DNA of 64,000 nt from Brachybacterium muris (GTDB lineage Bacteria; Actinomycetota; Actinomycetes; Actinomycetales; Dermabacteraceae). This document shows positions 17,133-25,514 of this stretch, in pieces (within the stretch, counting starts at the first letter, position 1; each line of letters opens with the position of its first letter). Location of the stretch: the NCBI RefSeq assembly GCF_016907455.1, contig NZ_JAFBCB010000001.1, positions 1,178,001 through 1,242,000 on the forward strand, given 5' to 3'. The notes beneath the pieces are model-generated. The model saw only the letters and a program-made list of their open reading frames with translations, searched no databases and had not been told where the DNA came from. Made by a program: the position numbers and the translations under genes.

Positions 17133-17920
17133 TGACCCACGCCCTGAAGTCCCTCTCCCGCTCCACCCTCGGCGTGGCGATCTCCCTCGCCGTGGTCCTC
17201 GCCATCTGGGCCGGCGGCCTGCGGATCCTGGACGTCTCCAGCTTCATCGGCAAGGGCCCGCTGGACGTGTTCGGCCACCTCGCGCTGGACGAGGACGCCG
17301 CCGCCCACCGCGCCGCCGTGCTCGGCAACCTCGGCATCACCCTCGCCGACGCGGCGATCGGCTTCGTGGCGGGGCTGGCGCTGGCGATGATCGTCGCGGC
17401 CGGGTTCACCCTGGTCCGCGGGGTGGAGGACGCCCTGCTGCCGCTGGCCATGCTGCTGCGCTCCGTGCCGCTGGTCGCGATGGCGCCGATCCTCATACTG
17501 ATCTTCGGCCGCGGCACCGCGACCGTCGCCGCCATGGGCGGGATCGTCGTGCTGTTCCCCGCGCTGGTGACGATCGTGCTCGGCCTGCGCTCCGCCTCCC
17601 CGGCCATGATCGACGTGATCTCAGTGTTCGGCGGCAGCCGGTTCACCGCTTTCCGTGCCGTGGCCGTGCCCGCTTCGCTGCCCGCCCTGTTCACCGCGCT
17701 GCGCATCTCCATCCCGGGAGCGCTGACCGGGGCGCTGCTGGCGGAGTGGCTCGCCACCGGTCAGGGCATCGGCTACCAGATCGTCTCGGACGTCTCCCGC
17801 GCCCGCTACGAGAGCGTGTGGGCGTCGGTCGTGGTCGTCACCGCCGCGTCCCTGCTCCTCTACGGCATCGTCTCCGTGCTCGAGCGGCTCGTGCTGCGCC
17901 GCATGGGCCAGACGGTCTGA
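17132..17920 (+). CDS. ABC transporter permease, SsuC/TauC type (second)
   Basis: 262 residues, about six hydrophobic helices, starting inside the stop codon of the preceding permease. The coupling loop reads 'ISVFGGSRFTAFRAVAVPA' and then 'LPALFTALRISIPGALTGALLAEWLATGQGIGY'. Having two different permeases rather than a homodimer is less common for this class and matches systems for nucleobase-like or thiamine-precursor ligands. The xanthine dehydrogenase FAD subunit starts 4 bp after its stop, which ties import to purine oxidation. Confidence 0.9.
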   Translation: MTHALKSLSRSTLGVAISLAVVLAIWAGGLRILDVSSFIGKGPLDVFGHLALDEDAAAHRAAVLGNLGITLADAAIGFVAGLALAMIVAAGFTLVRGVEDALLPLAMLLRSVPLVAMAPILILIFGRGTATVAAMGGIVVLFPALVTIVLGLRSASPAMIDVISVFGGSRFTAFRAVAVPASLPALFTALRISIPGALTGALLAEWLATGQGIGYQIVSDVSRARYESVWASVVVVTAASLLLYGIVSVLERLVLRRMGQTV

Positions 17921-17924
17921 GCCC

Positions 17925-18860
17925 GTGGACCTCTCGACCGTCGAGGAGGTGCTCGCCACCGCCGACCCCGACGACTTCCGGGCTGGGGATGCCTGGCTCG
18001 GCGGCGGCACGGTCCTGTTCTCGTACGGCAGCGACCGCCTGCGCCGCCTGCTCGATCTGCGCTCGGCCGGCTGGGAGCCGTGGGAGCTGTGGGAGAGCGG
18101 TCTCGAGATCGCCTCGACCTGCACCATCGCCCAGCTCTACGCCCTCCCCGGCAGCGAGGCGCCCTACGGCGTGCTCCGCCCCGGCACGGCCCGGCAGGCG
18201 CGGGCAGGCGGGTTCCCGAGCGTCGAGGAGTGGCCCGCGACCGCGCTCATCCGCCCGTGCTGCGACGCGTTCGTCGCCTCCTTCAAGATCTGGAACACCT
18301 CCACCGTGGGCGGCAATGTCGCCACCGCCCTGCCCGCCGGGCCCATGACCTCCCTGCTCGCGGGCCTGGACGCCGACGCGCTGCTGTGGGCGCCGGGCGG
18401 CGGGAAGCGTCGCGTCCCGGTCGCGCAGCTCGTGCTCGGCGACGGCCGCACCGTGCTCGGTCGCGGGGAGCTGATCCGCTCCTTCCTCATCCCGCGCGCG
18501 TCGCTGGAGTCCCGGGCGGCGTTCCGGCGGCTGTCCCTGTCGAACCTGGGCCGCTCCGGCGCACTGCTCACCGGCCGCGACCTGGGCGATGGGCGCCTGC
18601 GCCTGACGATCACCGCCGCGACCGTGCGGCCCGTGCAGCTCGAGGTGCCGCTCGGCGCCGGGGACGCAGAGGTGGCTCGGCGGGTGGAGGCGGCGCTGCC
18701 GGCCCGGCTCGTCCACGACGACATCCACGGCCTGCCCGAGTGGCGGCGCGACATGTCCGTGCTGCTCGCCCAGGAGATCGTCGCCGAGCTCAGCACCCCT
18801 CCCGCCCCGGTGCGGGAGGCGGCGCATCCGCTCGAGGGCGCGGGCGGGCACCTGCGCTGA
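17925..18860 (+). CDS. Xanthine dehydrogenase FAD-binding subunit
   Basis: 311 residues. Takes electrons from the iron-sulfur clusters of the fused XDH (9978-13037) and passes them to NAD or another acceptor. FAD_binding_5 features are 'WLGGGTVLFS' (about residues 25-34), 'IASTCTIAQLYALP', and 'IWNTSTVGGNVATALPAGPM', where VGGN contacts FAD. The C-terminal third corresponds to the CO-dehydrogenase flavoprotein C-terminal domain ('FRRLSLSNLGRSGALL'). The start is GTG at 17925, 4 bp after the permease stop. Separation from the other subunits by the transporter genes is unusual. Confidence 0.87.
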   Translation: MDLSTVEEVLATADPDDFRAGDAWLGGGTVLFSYGSDRLRRLLDLRSAGWEPWELWESGLEIASTCTIAQLYALPGSEAPYGVLRPGTARQARAGGFPSVEEWPATALIRPCCDAFVASFKIWNTSTVGGNVATALPAGPMTSLLAGLDADALLWAPGGGKRRVPVAQLVLGDGRTVLGRGELIRSFLIPRASLESRAAFRRLSLSNLGRSGALLTGRDLGDGRLRLTITAATVRPVQLEVPLGAGDAEVARRVEAALPARLVHDDIHGLPEWRRDMSVLLAQEIVAELSTPPAPVREAAHPLEGAGGHLR

Positions 18861-18966
18861 GCGGGTCTGCGCCCGAGGCACCTCGATACGCATCGTCCCG
18901 CGCCGCCCCGGCCCCGCACGACCCCGTCGGCCGACCCCCGATGACCCGACCCCCAGGAGACCCGTC

Positions 18967-20334
18967 ATGCCCCACGCCCCGTGCGACACCCTGATCCACT
19001 CCGCGCACCTGGTCGTGGACCGCGGGCGCGAGCTGCCCGGCGGCTGGATCGCGCTCACCGGCGGGCGGGTCGCCGCCGTCGGCGCGGCCGATGAGCCGAC
19101 GCCCGAGGCGGCCGAGCGGATCGACGCCGGCGGGCGCCTGGTCACCCCGGGGCTCATCAACACCCACCACCACATGTACCAGAACCTCACCCGCGCCTAC
19201 GCCCCGGCGATCAACGGGTCCCTGTTCGACTGGCTGACCGCGCTGTATCCGGTGTGGGCGCAGCTGGACGTCGACGACATCGAGATCTCCACCTATATCG
19301 CGATGATCGAGCTGCTGATGGGCGGCTGCACCACCAGCTCCGACCACCTCTACGTCCACCCCCGCCCGGGCTTCGTCGACGCGCAGGTGCGCGCCGCCCG
19401 CGAGGTGGGGATGCGGTTCGTCGCCACCCGCGGATCCATGACCCGCTCCGTCGAGGACGGGGGCCTGCCCCCGGCGTCCGTCGTCCAGGACCACGACGCG
19501 ATCATGGCCGACGCCGAAGCGGTCATCGCCGCCCACCACGACCCGAGTCCCGGTGCGATGGTCCGGATCGCGCTCGCGCCCTGCTCCCCGTTCTCCGTGT
19601 CCGAGCGAATCATGGTCTCCTCCGCCGAGCTGTCCGCGCGCACCGGCGTGCGCCTGCACACCCACCTCGCCGAGGACCACGACGAGGACGACTACTGCGC
19701 CGAGGTGTACGGCTGCCGCCCCGTCGAGTACCTCGAGCGAGTGGGCTGGGCGGGGGAGCGCACCTGGCTCGCCCACTTCATCTACCCGAGCGAGGACGAG
19801 GTCGCGCGGCTCGGCCGCGCGGGCGTCTCCGCCACCCAGTGCCCGAGCTCCAACATGATGATCGGCCACGGCACGATGGACGCCCTGCGCTGGAAGGAGC
19901 TCGGGATGGCAGTGGGGCTCGGCTGCGACGGCTCCGCCTCCACCGACAGCGCGTCGCTGTGGATGGAGACCCGCAACGCCCTCCTGCTGGGCCGGCTCCG
20001 CAACGGCCCCGCCTCCATACAGGCCCGCGACGCGCTGGATCTTGCGACCCGGGGGAGCGCTCAGTGCCTCGGCTGGGAGGACGAGATCGGGCACCTGCGC
20101 CCCGGCGCCTGCGCCGACCTCGTGGTGTGGGAGACCCACCCCGTCGCGCTCGCCGGCGCGCTCACCGACCCCGTCGAGGGCTGGCTGCGCACCGGCCCCG
20201 CCCGCGCCTGGCACACGCTCGTGGCCGGAGGGGTGCTGGTGAGGGACGGGGAGCCGGTCGCGCCCGCGCTCGGCGAGATGCTGCGCGCGCACCGGCGGTC
20301 CGCCGAGCGGCTGCAGGCGGCGGCGCTGGAATGA
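18967..20334 (+). CDS. Amidohydrolase, 8-oxoguanine deaminase / TrzN-like
   Basis: 455 residues. Metal-dependent hydrolase of the AtzA/TrzN/SsnA group; its actinobacterial members near purine genes are usually called 8-oxoguanine deaminase. Metal ligands are in 'TPGLINTHHHMYQNLTRAY' (about residues 60-78), 'RLHTHLAEDHDEDDYC' and 'WLAHFIYPSEDE', and the catalytic Asp is in 'GLGCDGSASTDS'. It is the last gene of the transporter-FAD subunit operon. Guanine, 8-oxoguanine or isoxanthopterin are plausible substrates; the sequence does not decide among them. A GGAG ribosome site precedes the ATG at 18967. Confidence 0.82.
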   Translation: MPHAPCDTLIHSAHLVVDRGRELPGGWIALTGGRVAAVGAADEPTPEAAERIDAGGRLVTPGLINTHHHMYQNLTRAYAPAINGSLFDWLTALYPVWAQLDVDDIEISTYIAMIELLMGGCTTSSDHLYVHPRPGFVDAQVRAAREVGMRFVATRGSMTRSVEDGGLPPASVVQDHDAIMADAEAVIAAHHDPSPGAMVRIALAPCSPFSVSERIMVSSAELSARTGVRLHTHLAEDHDEDDYCAEVYGCRPVEYLERVGWAGERTWLAHFIYPSEDEVARLGRAGVSATQCPSSNMMIGHGTMDALRWKELGMAVGLGCDGSASTDSASLWMETRNALLLGRLRNGPASIQARDALDLATRGSAQCLGWEDEIGHLRPGACADLVVWETHPVALAGALTDPVEGWLRTGPARAWHTLVAGGVLVRDGEPVAPALGEMLRAHRRSAERLQAAALE

Positions 20335-20576
20335 GGGGCGGCCGACGGGCGTACGCGCACGCTCTCGCCATGCCGCGCTGACCTGCGCAGATGTTGATCC
20401 GCTCGTCCCGTCGGTCGCTCTGGCAGCGCCCGTGAGCGTCGCCACAGGGATTTGACGCCCTCGTTTCGCCACGTGTCAAGGTCGTGACCGACGAGCGCCG
20501 GCGGTCGACGGCGGCACGTCCGTCTCGACGCGGCAACCGTCTCCCGCATCCCCGATCCAGGAGTAGACGTGTCCCG

Positions 20577-21227
20577 TCACACCACCCACTGCTCCCGCTC
20601 CTCGTCCCGCTGCAGCTTCGGATCACGGAACCAGGAGGCCTGGGCGATCTCCTCCTCGGTGCGTGCGGCGGGACCGTCGGGGTTCGCCAGCACCGGATCC
20701 GGCTCCAGAGCGAAGGTCGCGGCGTCCTCGGAGACGGCGAGGTACTGCTCCTGCAGCTCGGCGCGGCCGTCCGTGGGCCGGGTGGCCAGCGCGATCACCC
20801 TCCCGGCGCCGAGGCCGGCGGTGTCCTGCTCGTCCACCACCGCGGAGCCGCTCCACACGTCGACCCCGTCGGCCCCTGTGAGCGCCGTGCCCTGGTGCGT
20901 GAAGGAGACCAGGTCCGTGCTGGTCCAGTGCGCCCAGGCGGTGGGGCCGGGAACGGTGTCCTCGCCGTGGTGCAGCCCGTAGAGATGCAGCGTGTCGCCG
21001 ATCCGCACGGGGCGCTGCGGATCGCCGATCCAGCCGGTGGGAGGGGTGAGATGGAAGCGGGGGCGGAGGCTCTCGGACCCGTCGTCGGGCGTGTCCGTCC
21101 GGTCGCCGGGGGCGGGCCCCGGATCGTCCTCGCCCCCGGTGCAGGAGGCCGCGCCCAGCACGAGCGGGACGAGGACCATCCCCGCGGCGGTGCGCTGCAG
21201 GACGGATCGGCGGGCGAGGCGGGTCAT
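20577..21227 (-). pseudogene. Truncated GH32 (levanase/invertase family) lipoprotein
   Basis: 216 residues, against about 450-520 for the family. A lipoprotein signal (lipobox LGAASC) leads into the GH32 N-terminal blade: 'RFHLTPPTGWIGDPQRPV' corresponds to the WxNDPNG nucleophile block, although Asn is replaced by Gly. 'WAHWTSTDLVSF' and 'WFRDPKLQRDEE' (RDP block) follow. The frame stops right after the RDP block; the third catalytic block with the acid Glu and the beta-sandwich domain are absent from the next 240 bases in any frame I read. It is probably a remnant without activity. Confidence 0.72.
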
Positions 21228-21536
21228 GGCGGCTCCGGGGTGTGGCGACTGGATCGGTGCGCCCCATCACGCGGTCATCCGACGGTAGCGAAGGGGTGGG
21301 GCGCATCTCCATCGGGTGTGAGAGGGGCCGCGGGAGAGCGGTGCCCGCGTTGACCCGCCCGGTGCGGCCGAGAGGCCGTGCCGGGGAGGTCACGGCCCCG
21401 GCACGTCGAGACCGAACCTCCGCACGCGATCGTCCTGCTCGGACCGGGCGTCCTCTCGGTCGTCCTGCGGAACCGCCCCGCGCCCGGGCGCGGGTGAACT
21501 AGTGTGCGAGCACGGACCCGACGAAGGGAGCGCGTG
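21228..21536. other. Intergenic region between divergent genes, no gene seen
   Basis: 309 bases separate the GH32 remnant (minus) from the AhpD-like gene (plus). It should hold both promoters. TAGTGT at 21501-21506 could be the -10 for the plus-strand gene, with an AAGGGAG ribosome site near 21525. No convincing -35, repeat or RNA gene is visible. Confidence 0.4.
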
Positions 21537-21998
21537 ATGAGACGGCGGCTGCCGTTCCTGGACAAGGCCGCGCCCGAGGCCTGGGACCTGCTCGGCGAGG
21601 TGCGCCGCGCCGTCGCCGAGCAGAACGAGGCCGCTGGGATCGCGACGACGACGCTCGAGCTCATGTACCTGCGCATCTCGCAGCTCAACGGCTGCGTTTT
21701 CTGCGTGGACCTCCACCACCGTCGGGCCGTGCGCGCCAGCGCGCCGGACGACCAGGTCGCGCAGCTGCCCGTCTGGCGCGACTCGCCCAGCTTCGATGCC
21801 GTCGAGCGCGCCGCGCTGCTACTCGGCGAGACGGTCACGACCCTGCCCGAGCCGATGGTCCGCGACCGCGACCTGATGACCGCGCGCGACGTGCTCGGAG
21901 AGCAGGCCTTCGCGGCGCTGGAGTGGTCCGCGGTGCTGATGACCACGTACAACCGTCTGTCCGTGCTCTCCCACCACCCCGTGCCCGGCGCCCGCTGA
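21537..21998 (+). CDS. Carboxymuconolactone decarboxylase/AhpD-family protein
   Basis: 153 residues, all-helical AhpD-like fold. The redox pair is in 'LNGCVFCVDLHHRRA' (CxxC followed by a His three residues on), the hallmark of alkylhydroperoxidase-like proteins. 'LELMYLRISQ' before it and 'FAALEWSAVLMTTYNRLSV' after it complete the domain. Likely peroxide or disulfide chemistry in the cytosol. ATG 21537 was chosen over the in-frame GTG 21534 and GTG 21504 because homology starts here. It is 27 bp upstream of an acetyltransferase gene in the same operon. Confidence 0.85.
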   Translation: MRRRLPFLDKAAPEAWDLLGEVRRAVAEQNEAAGIATTTLELMYLRISQLNGCVFCVDLHHRRAVRASAPDDQVAQLPVWRDSPSFDAVERAALLLGETVTTLPEPMVRDRDLMTARDVLGEQAFAALEWSAVLMTTYNRLSVLSHHPVPGAR

Positions 21999-22025
21999 CC
22001 GCGCCGCTCTTCGAGAGGAGCCAAG

Positions 22026-22427
22026 ATGACCGAGGACACCACCCCCGCAGAGACGGTCGACCCGGCCGACGAGACCGTCGAGGTGCGCGAGAACCCCGGG
22101 AGAAACCGCTTCGACATCCTCGTCGGTGGCCGCCAAGCCGGCTTCTCGATGTTCACCACCCCGGCGGAGAACCCCGATGACCAGCGGATCTTCTACCACA
22201 CCGTCATCGACGACGCCTTCGGCGGGCGGGGACTCGCCGGCGTGCTCACCCGCGGCGCGCTCGCCGCGAGCGTCGAGCAGGGCAAACGGATCGTGCCCGT
22301 CTGCCCGTACGTCGCGCGCTGGGTCCGCGGCCACGACGACTTCGCGGACTCCGTGGACCGGGTGAAGGCCGTGCACCTCGAGGCCGTGCGCGCCGCGAAC
22401 GCCGAGGCCGACGGCACGACACCCTGA
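22026..22427 (+). CDS. Small GNAT-like N-acetyltransferase (YjdJ/Gcn5-CG type)
   Basis: 133 residues. Matches the short N-acetyltransferase family with 'FDILVGGRQAGFSMF', 'RIFYHTVIDDAFGGRGLAGVL' (acetyl-CoA pyrophosphate loop GRGLA) and 'KRIVPVCPYVARWV', which contains the conserved CPY. It follows the AhpD-like gene after 27 bp with a GAGAGGAG ribosome site. Members of this family acetylate small molecules or proteins; the substrate is unknown. Confidence 0.82.
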   Translation: MTEDTTPAETVDPADETVEVRENPGRNRFDILVGGRQAGFSMFTTPAENPDDQRIFYHTVIDDAFGGRGLAGVLTRGALAASVEQGKRIVPVCPYVARWVRGHDDFADSVDRVKAVHLEAVRAANAEADGTTP

Positions 22428-22586
22428 GCTGAGCAGCCGTCCGCGCCTCTCACCGCCCAAGAAGGCCGCTGTCATCGGGCCCGCCCAGCATGCGACGCTC
22501 GGAGATGATTGCGCTGTCGAGGGGGTCGCGACGGCCCCGAGCACCGCAGCGTGCTCGCAGCACCCGAGGCGAAGGAGCAGCCGGAA

Positions 22587-24296
22587 ATGCGCACACCGAG
22601 GAACCAGCGATCGGCCGAGGCCGTCGAGGCCTTCACCCGGATCATGGGGCGCAAGCACGTGCTCACCTCGGCGCGTGCCACCGCGCCGTTCACCACGGGC
22701 GACCGCTTCGGTGCCGGTGACGTGGTCGCCGTGCTGCGGCCCGGCTCGCTGGTGGACATGTGGCGGGCGCTGCAGGTATGCGTGGACCACGATCTGATCG
22801 TCATCACCCAGGCCGCGAACACGGGTCTCACCGGCGGCTCCGGCCCCGGCGACCAGGACTACGACCGCGACATCGTCATCCTCTCCACGCTGCGGATCGA
22901 CGGGATCCACCTCATCAACGATGTCCGCGAGGCGATCAGCCTGGCCGGCGCCACCCTGTTCTCGCTCGAGGAGAAGCTCGCCGCGCACGGCCGCGAGCCT
23001 CACTCGGTGATCGGCTCGAGCTCCATCGGCGCGACCGTCGTCGGCGGCATCGCGAACAACTCCGGCGGCTCCCAGATGCGTAAGGGCCCCGCCTACACGG
23101 AGCAGGCGATCTTCGCCCGCGTCGATGAGGACGGCCGGATTCACCTGGTGAACCACCTCGGGATCGATCTCGGCACCGATCCCACGCACATCCTCGACCG
23201 GCTCGAGCGCGGGGACTGGGACGCCGCCGACGTCACCCCGCCGCCGCCCGACTCCACCGGCACCGACTACGCGGACCACGTGCGACAGCTGGCCGACACC
23301 CCGGCCCGCTTCAACGCCGACCCGACCTTCCTCCACGAGGCCTCCGGCAGCGCCGGCAAGATCATGGTGTTCGCCGTGCGCACCCGCACCTTCCCGCTCG
23401 AGAAGGACAAGGCCACCTTCTACATCGGCACCGACCGCCCCTCCGATCTCGAGGCGCTGCGCCGTGAGTTCCTCGCCGCCGACGGCCCGCTGCCGATCTC
23501 GGGCGAGTACATGAGCGCGCATGCCTTCGACCTCGCGACCGAGTACGGCAAGGACACCTACGTCTCGCTCAAGCACGCCGGCTCCCGCACCCTGGTGCGC
23601 ATGTTCGCGCTGAAGGGCTGGGCCAACGGCGTGTTCGCGAAGCTGCCCGGCTTCGGGCCCTCCACCGCCGATGCGATCTCCCAGAAGCTCTTCTCCCTGG
23701 TGCCGGAGAAGATCCCGTCCCGGCTCACCGACTACCGCGACCGCTTCGACCATCACCTGCTGCTGGTGGTCAGCGGCAGCGAGCGCGCGGCGACCGCCCA
23801 GCTGCTCCGCGAGTTCTTCGCCGGCCCCGAGCATGAGGGCGACTTCTTCGAGTGCGACGCCGACGAGGCCCAGAGCGCGACCCTGATCCGCTTCGGCGTC
23901 GCCAGCGCCGCGAGCCGCTACTACGTCATGCACCGCGCCGAGGCCTCGGCGATGGTCACCTTCGATGTGGCCCTGCGCCGGGACGATGAGGACTGGCTGG
24001 AGCGCCTGCCCGAGGAGATCGCGGACCAACTGCTCGAGAGCGCCTACTTCGGCCACTTCTTCTGCCACGTCCTGCACCAGGACCATGTGGCGAAGAAGGG
24101 CGCGGACCCGGTCGCACTGAAGAAGCGGATGACGCAGCTGCTGGTGGACCGCGGCGCTGCGGTCCCCGCCGAGCACAACTTCGGCCGGATCTACCCGGCC
24201 CCCGAGCAGCTGGTCGCCCACTACCGTGAGCTCGACCCGCTGAACATGTTTAACGCCGGGGTGGGGGAGACGTCGGCGAAGAAGGGGTGGGGGTGA
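22587..24296 (+). CDS. dld: Quinone-dependent D-lactate dehydrogenase
   Basis: 569 residues. Peripheral membrane flavoprotein that oxidises D-lactate to pyruvate and reduces quinone. The FAD-binding PCMH domain is seen in 'VITQAANTGLTGGSGPGDQ' and 'VIGSSSIGATVVGGIANNSGGSQMRKGPAYTE'. The C-terminal membrane-binding/cap domain includes 'ISGEYMSAHAFDLATEYGKD', 'HFFCHVLHQDHVAKKG' and 'HNFGRIYPAPEQLVAHYRELDPLNMFNAGVG'. Size and motifs match E. coli Dld. ATG 22587 has a GAAGGAGC ribosome site 11 bp upstream. It appears to be transcribed alone and ends at a hairpin shared with the convergent gene. Confidence 0.93.
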   Translation: MRTPRNQRSAEAVEAFTRIMGRKHVLTSARATAPFTTGDRFGAGDVVAVLRPGSLVDMWRALQVCVDHDLIVITQAANTGLTGGSGPGDQDYDRDIVILSTLRIDGIHLINDVREAISLAGATLFSLEEKLAAHGREPHSVIGSSSIGATVVGGIANNSGGSQMRKGPAYTEQAIFARVDEDGRIHLVNHLGIDLGTDPTHILDRLERGDWDAADVTPPPPDSTGTDYADHVRQLADTPARFNADPTFLHEASGSAGKIMVFAVRTRTFPLEKDKATFYIGTDRPSDLEALRREFLAADGPLPISGEYMSAHAFDLATEYGKDTYVSLKHAGSRTLVRMFALKGWANGVFAKLPGFGPSTADAISQKLFSLVPEKIPSRLTDYRDRFDHHLLLVVSGSERAATAQLLREFFAGPEHEGDFFECDADEAQSATLIRFGVASAASRYYVMHRAEASAMVTFDVALRRDDEDWLERLPEEIADQLLESAYFGHFFCHVLHQDHVAKKGADPVALKKRMTQLLVDRGAAVPAEHNFGRIYPAPEQLVAHYRELDPLNMFNAGVGETSAKKGWG

Positions 24297-24301
24297 GAGG
24301 C

Positions 24302-24318
24302 GCGGCCGGACCGGCCGC
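24302..24318. terminator. Compact GC-rich hairpin between convergent genes
   Basis: GCGGCCGG at 24302-24309 and CCGGCCGC at 24311-24318 form an 8-bp inverted repeat around a single A. It lies between the dld stop (24296) and the minus-strand deaminase stop (24333), which suits a shared terminator. Confidence 0.5.
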
Positions 24319-24332
24319 ACCCCTCCCTCCTC

Positions 24333-25343
24333 TCATCGCGCGGCGATCTCCTCGAGCTGAGCCACCCACGCGTCGATGCGCTCAGGGGCGGCCCAGCTGA
24401 TCTCGAGCGAGTTGCGGGCCAGCTGCACGACCTCCTCGCGGCTGAGGTCCTGGGCGATGGCCAGCGCCTCGAGGTTGTCACCCACGTAGCCGCCGAAGTA
24501 GGCGGGATCGTCCGAGGCGACCGAGACCTTCAGCCCCTGGCGCAGGAGGTCGGTAATCTCTTGAGACTTCATCTGCTCGGTGACGAAGGAGTTCGACAGC
24601 GGGCAGCAGGTGAACCCGATCCCGCGCTCCTTCGCCTCGGCGACCAGGGAGCCGTCCTCGAGGATGTTCGTCCCGTGATCGATGCGCTCCACGCCGATCT
24701 GATGGAGCACTGTGGCGATATTGGCGATCGACTGCTCCTGGTCGATGTCGCAGTGCATGGTCAGGCGGTAGCCGGCCTGCTTCGCGGCGGCGAAGACCGC
24801 GGCGAACTTCTCGGGCGGGTTGCCGCGCTCGTCGGAGTCCAGCCCCACCCCGAGGATCCGGTCGCGATAGGGCAGCGAGGCCGCGAGCGTCTCCTCGGCA
24901 GACTCGACGCTGTGATCACGCAGGAAGCACATGATCAGCGCGGCCTCCACGCCGAGGCCCCGCGCCTCCTGCACAGCCGACCAGAGCCCGTCGATCACGG
25001 CGGAGAAGGGCACGCCGCGGCTGGTGTGGGCCTGCGGGTCGAAGAAGATCTCCGCGCGCACCACTCCGTCGGCGGCGGCGCGCTCGAAGTACGCCATGGC
25101 CAGGTCAAAGAAGTCCTGCTCGGTGACCAGCACCTCCATGGCGGGGTAGTAGACGGCCAGGAAGCTGGTGAGATCGGTGAAGTCATAGGTGGCACGCACC
25201 TGCTCCACTGTGCTCTGCCCGATGTCCACACCGTTGCGGCGGGCCAGGGCGAGCTTCAGCTCCGGCTCGAGGGTGCCCTCGATGTGCAGGTGGAGCTCCG
25301 CCTTCGGCAGGGAATCGATGAACGGGCGATCGTAGCTGGGCAT
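24333..25343 (-). CDS. Adenine deaminase-like protein of the adenosine deaminase family
   Basis: 336 residues, TIM-barrel deaminase. Zinc ligands are in 'KAELHLHIEG' (HxH, about residues 17-19), 'LTMHCDIDQE', 'ERIDHGTNI' and 'VSVASDDPAYFGGY'. The SDDPAYFGG form, together with the absence of the longer adenosine-binding insert, is typical of adenine deaminases in this family rather than true adenosine deaminases, where SLNTDDP-like sequences are usual. It would turn adenine into hypoxanthine, the substrate of the xanthine dehydrogenase here. It is not in the purine operons and lacks the GAAAC boxes, so it may be controlled separately. A TATCCT hexamer on the minus strand (25385-25390) may be its -10. 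Confidence 0.86.
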   Translation of the reverse strand: MPSYDRPFIDSLPKAELHLHIEGTLEPELKLALARRNGVDIGQSTVEQVRATYDFTDLTSFLAVYYPAMEVLVTEQDFFDLAMAYFERAAADGVVRAEIFFDPQAHTSRGVPFSAVIDGLWSAVQEARGLGVEAALIMCFLRDHSVESAEETLAASLPYRDRILGVGLDSDERGNPPEKFAAVFAAAKQAGYRLTMHCDIDQEQSIANIATVLHQIGVERIDHGTNILEDGSLVAEAKERGIGFTCCPLSNSFVTEQMKSQEITDLLRQGLKVSVASDDPAYFGGYVGDNLEALAIAQDLSREEVVQLARNSLEISWAAPERIDAWVAQLEEIAAR

Positions 25344-25514
25344 GACGGGGCGGTCTCCTCGAGGTCACCGGGCAGGACTCGGCCAGGATAGAAGGTTCGC
25401 TGCACTTCAGTGCGGTGCGATCACGGCGGCACGGGGTCGATCCGTCGATCGGTCAGGTCCGTCCCAGGACGTCTGCATCGTCGAGGCGAGGGGCGCGAGC
25501 CCGCGCTGCGCCAC

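Noticed and set aside
14237-17920. Taurine or alkanesulfonate transporter
   Set aside because: No desulfonating enzyme or sulfur gene is nearby, while both flanks and the operon end are purine-catabolic genes.
20335-20576. A continuation of the GH32 gene or a terminator in this gap
   Set aside because: Translation of the minus strand in all frames gave no GH32 sequence, and the only symmetry (TTGAC/GTCAA around 20453-20479) is too short and widely spaced.
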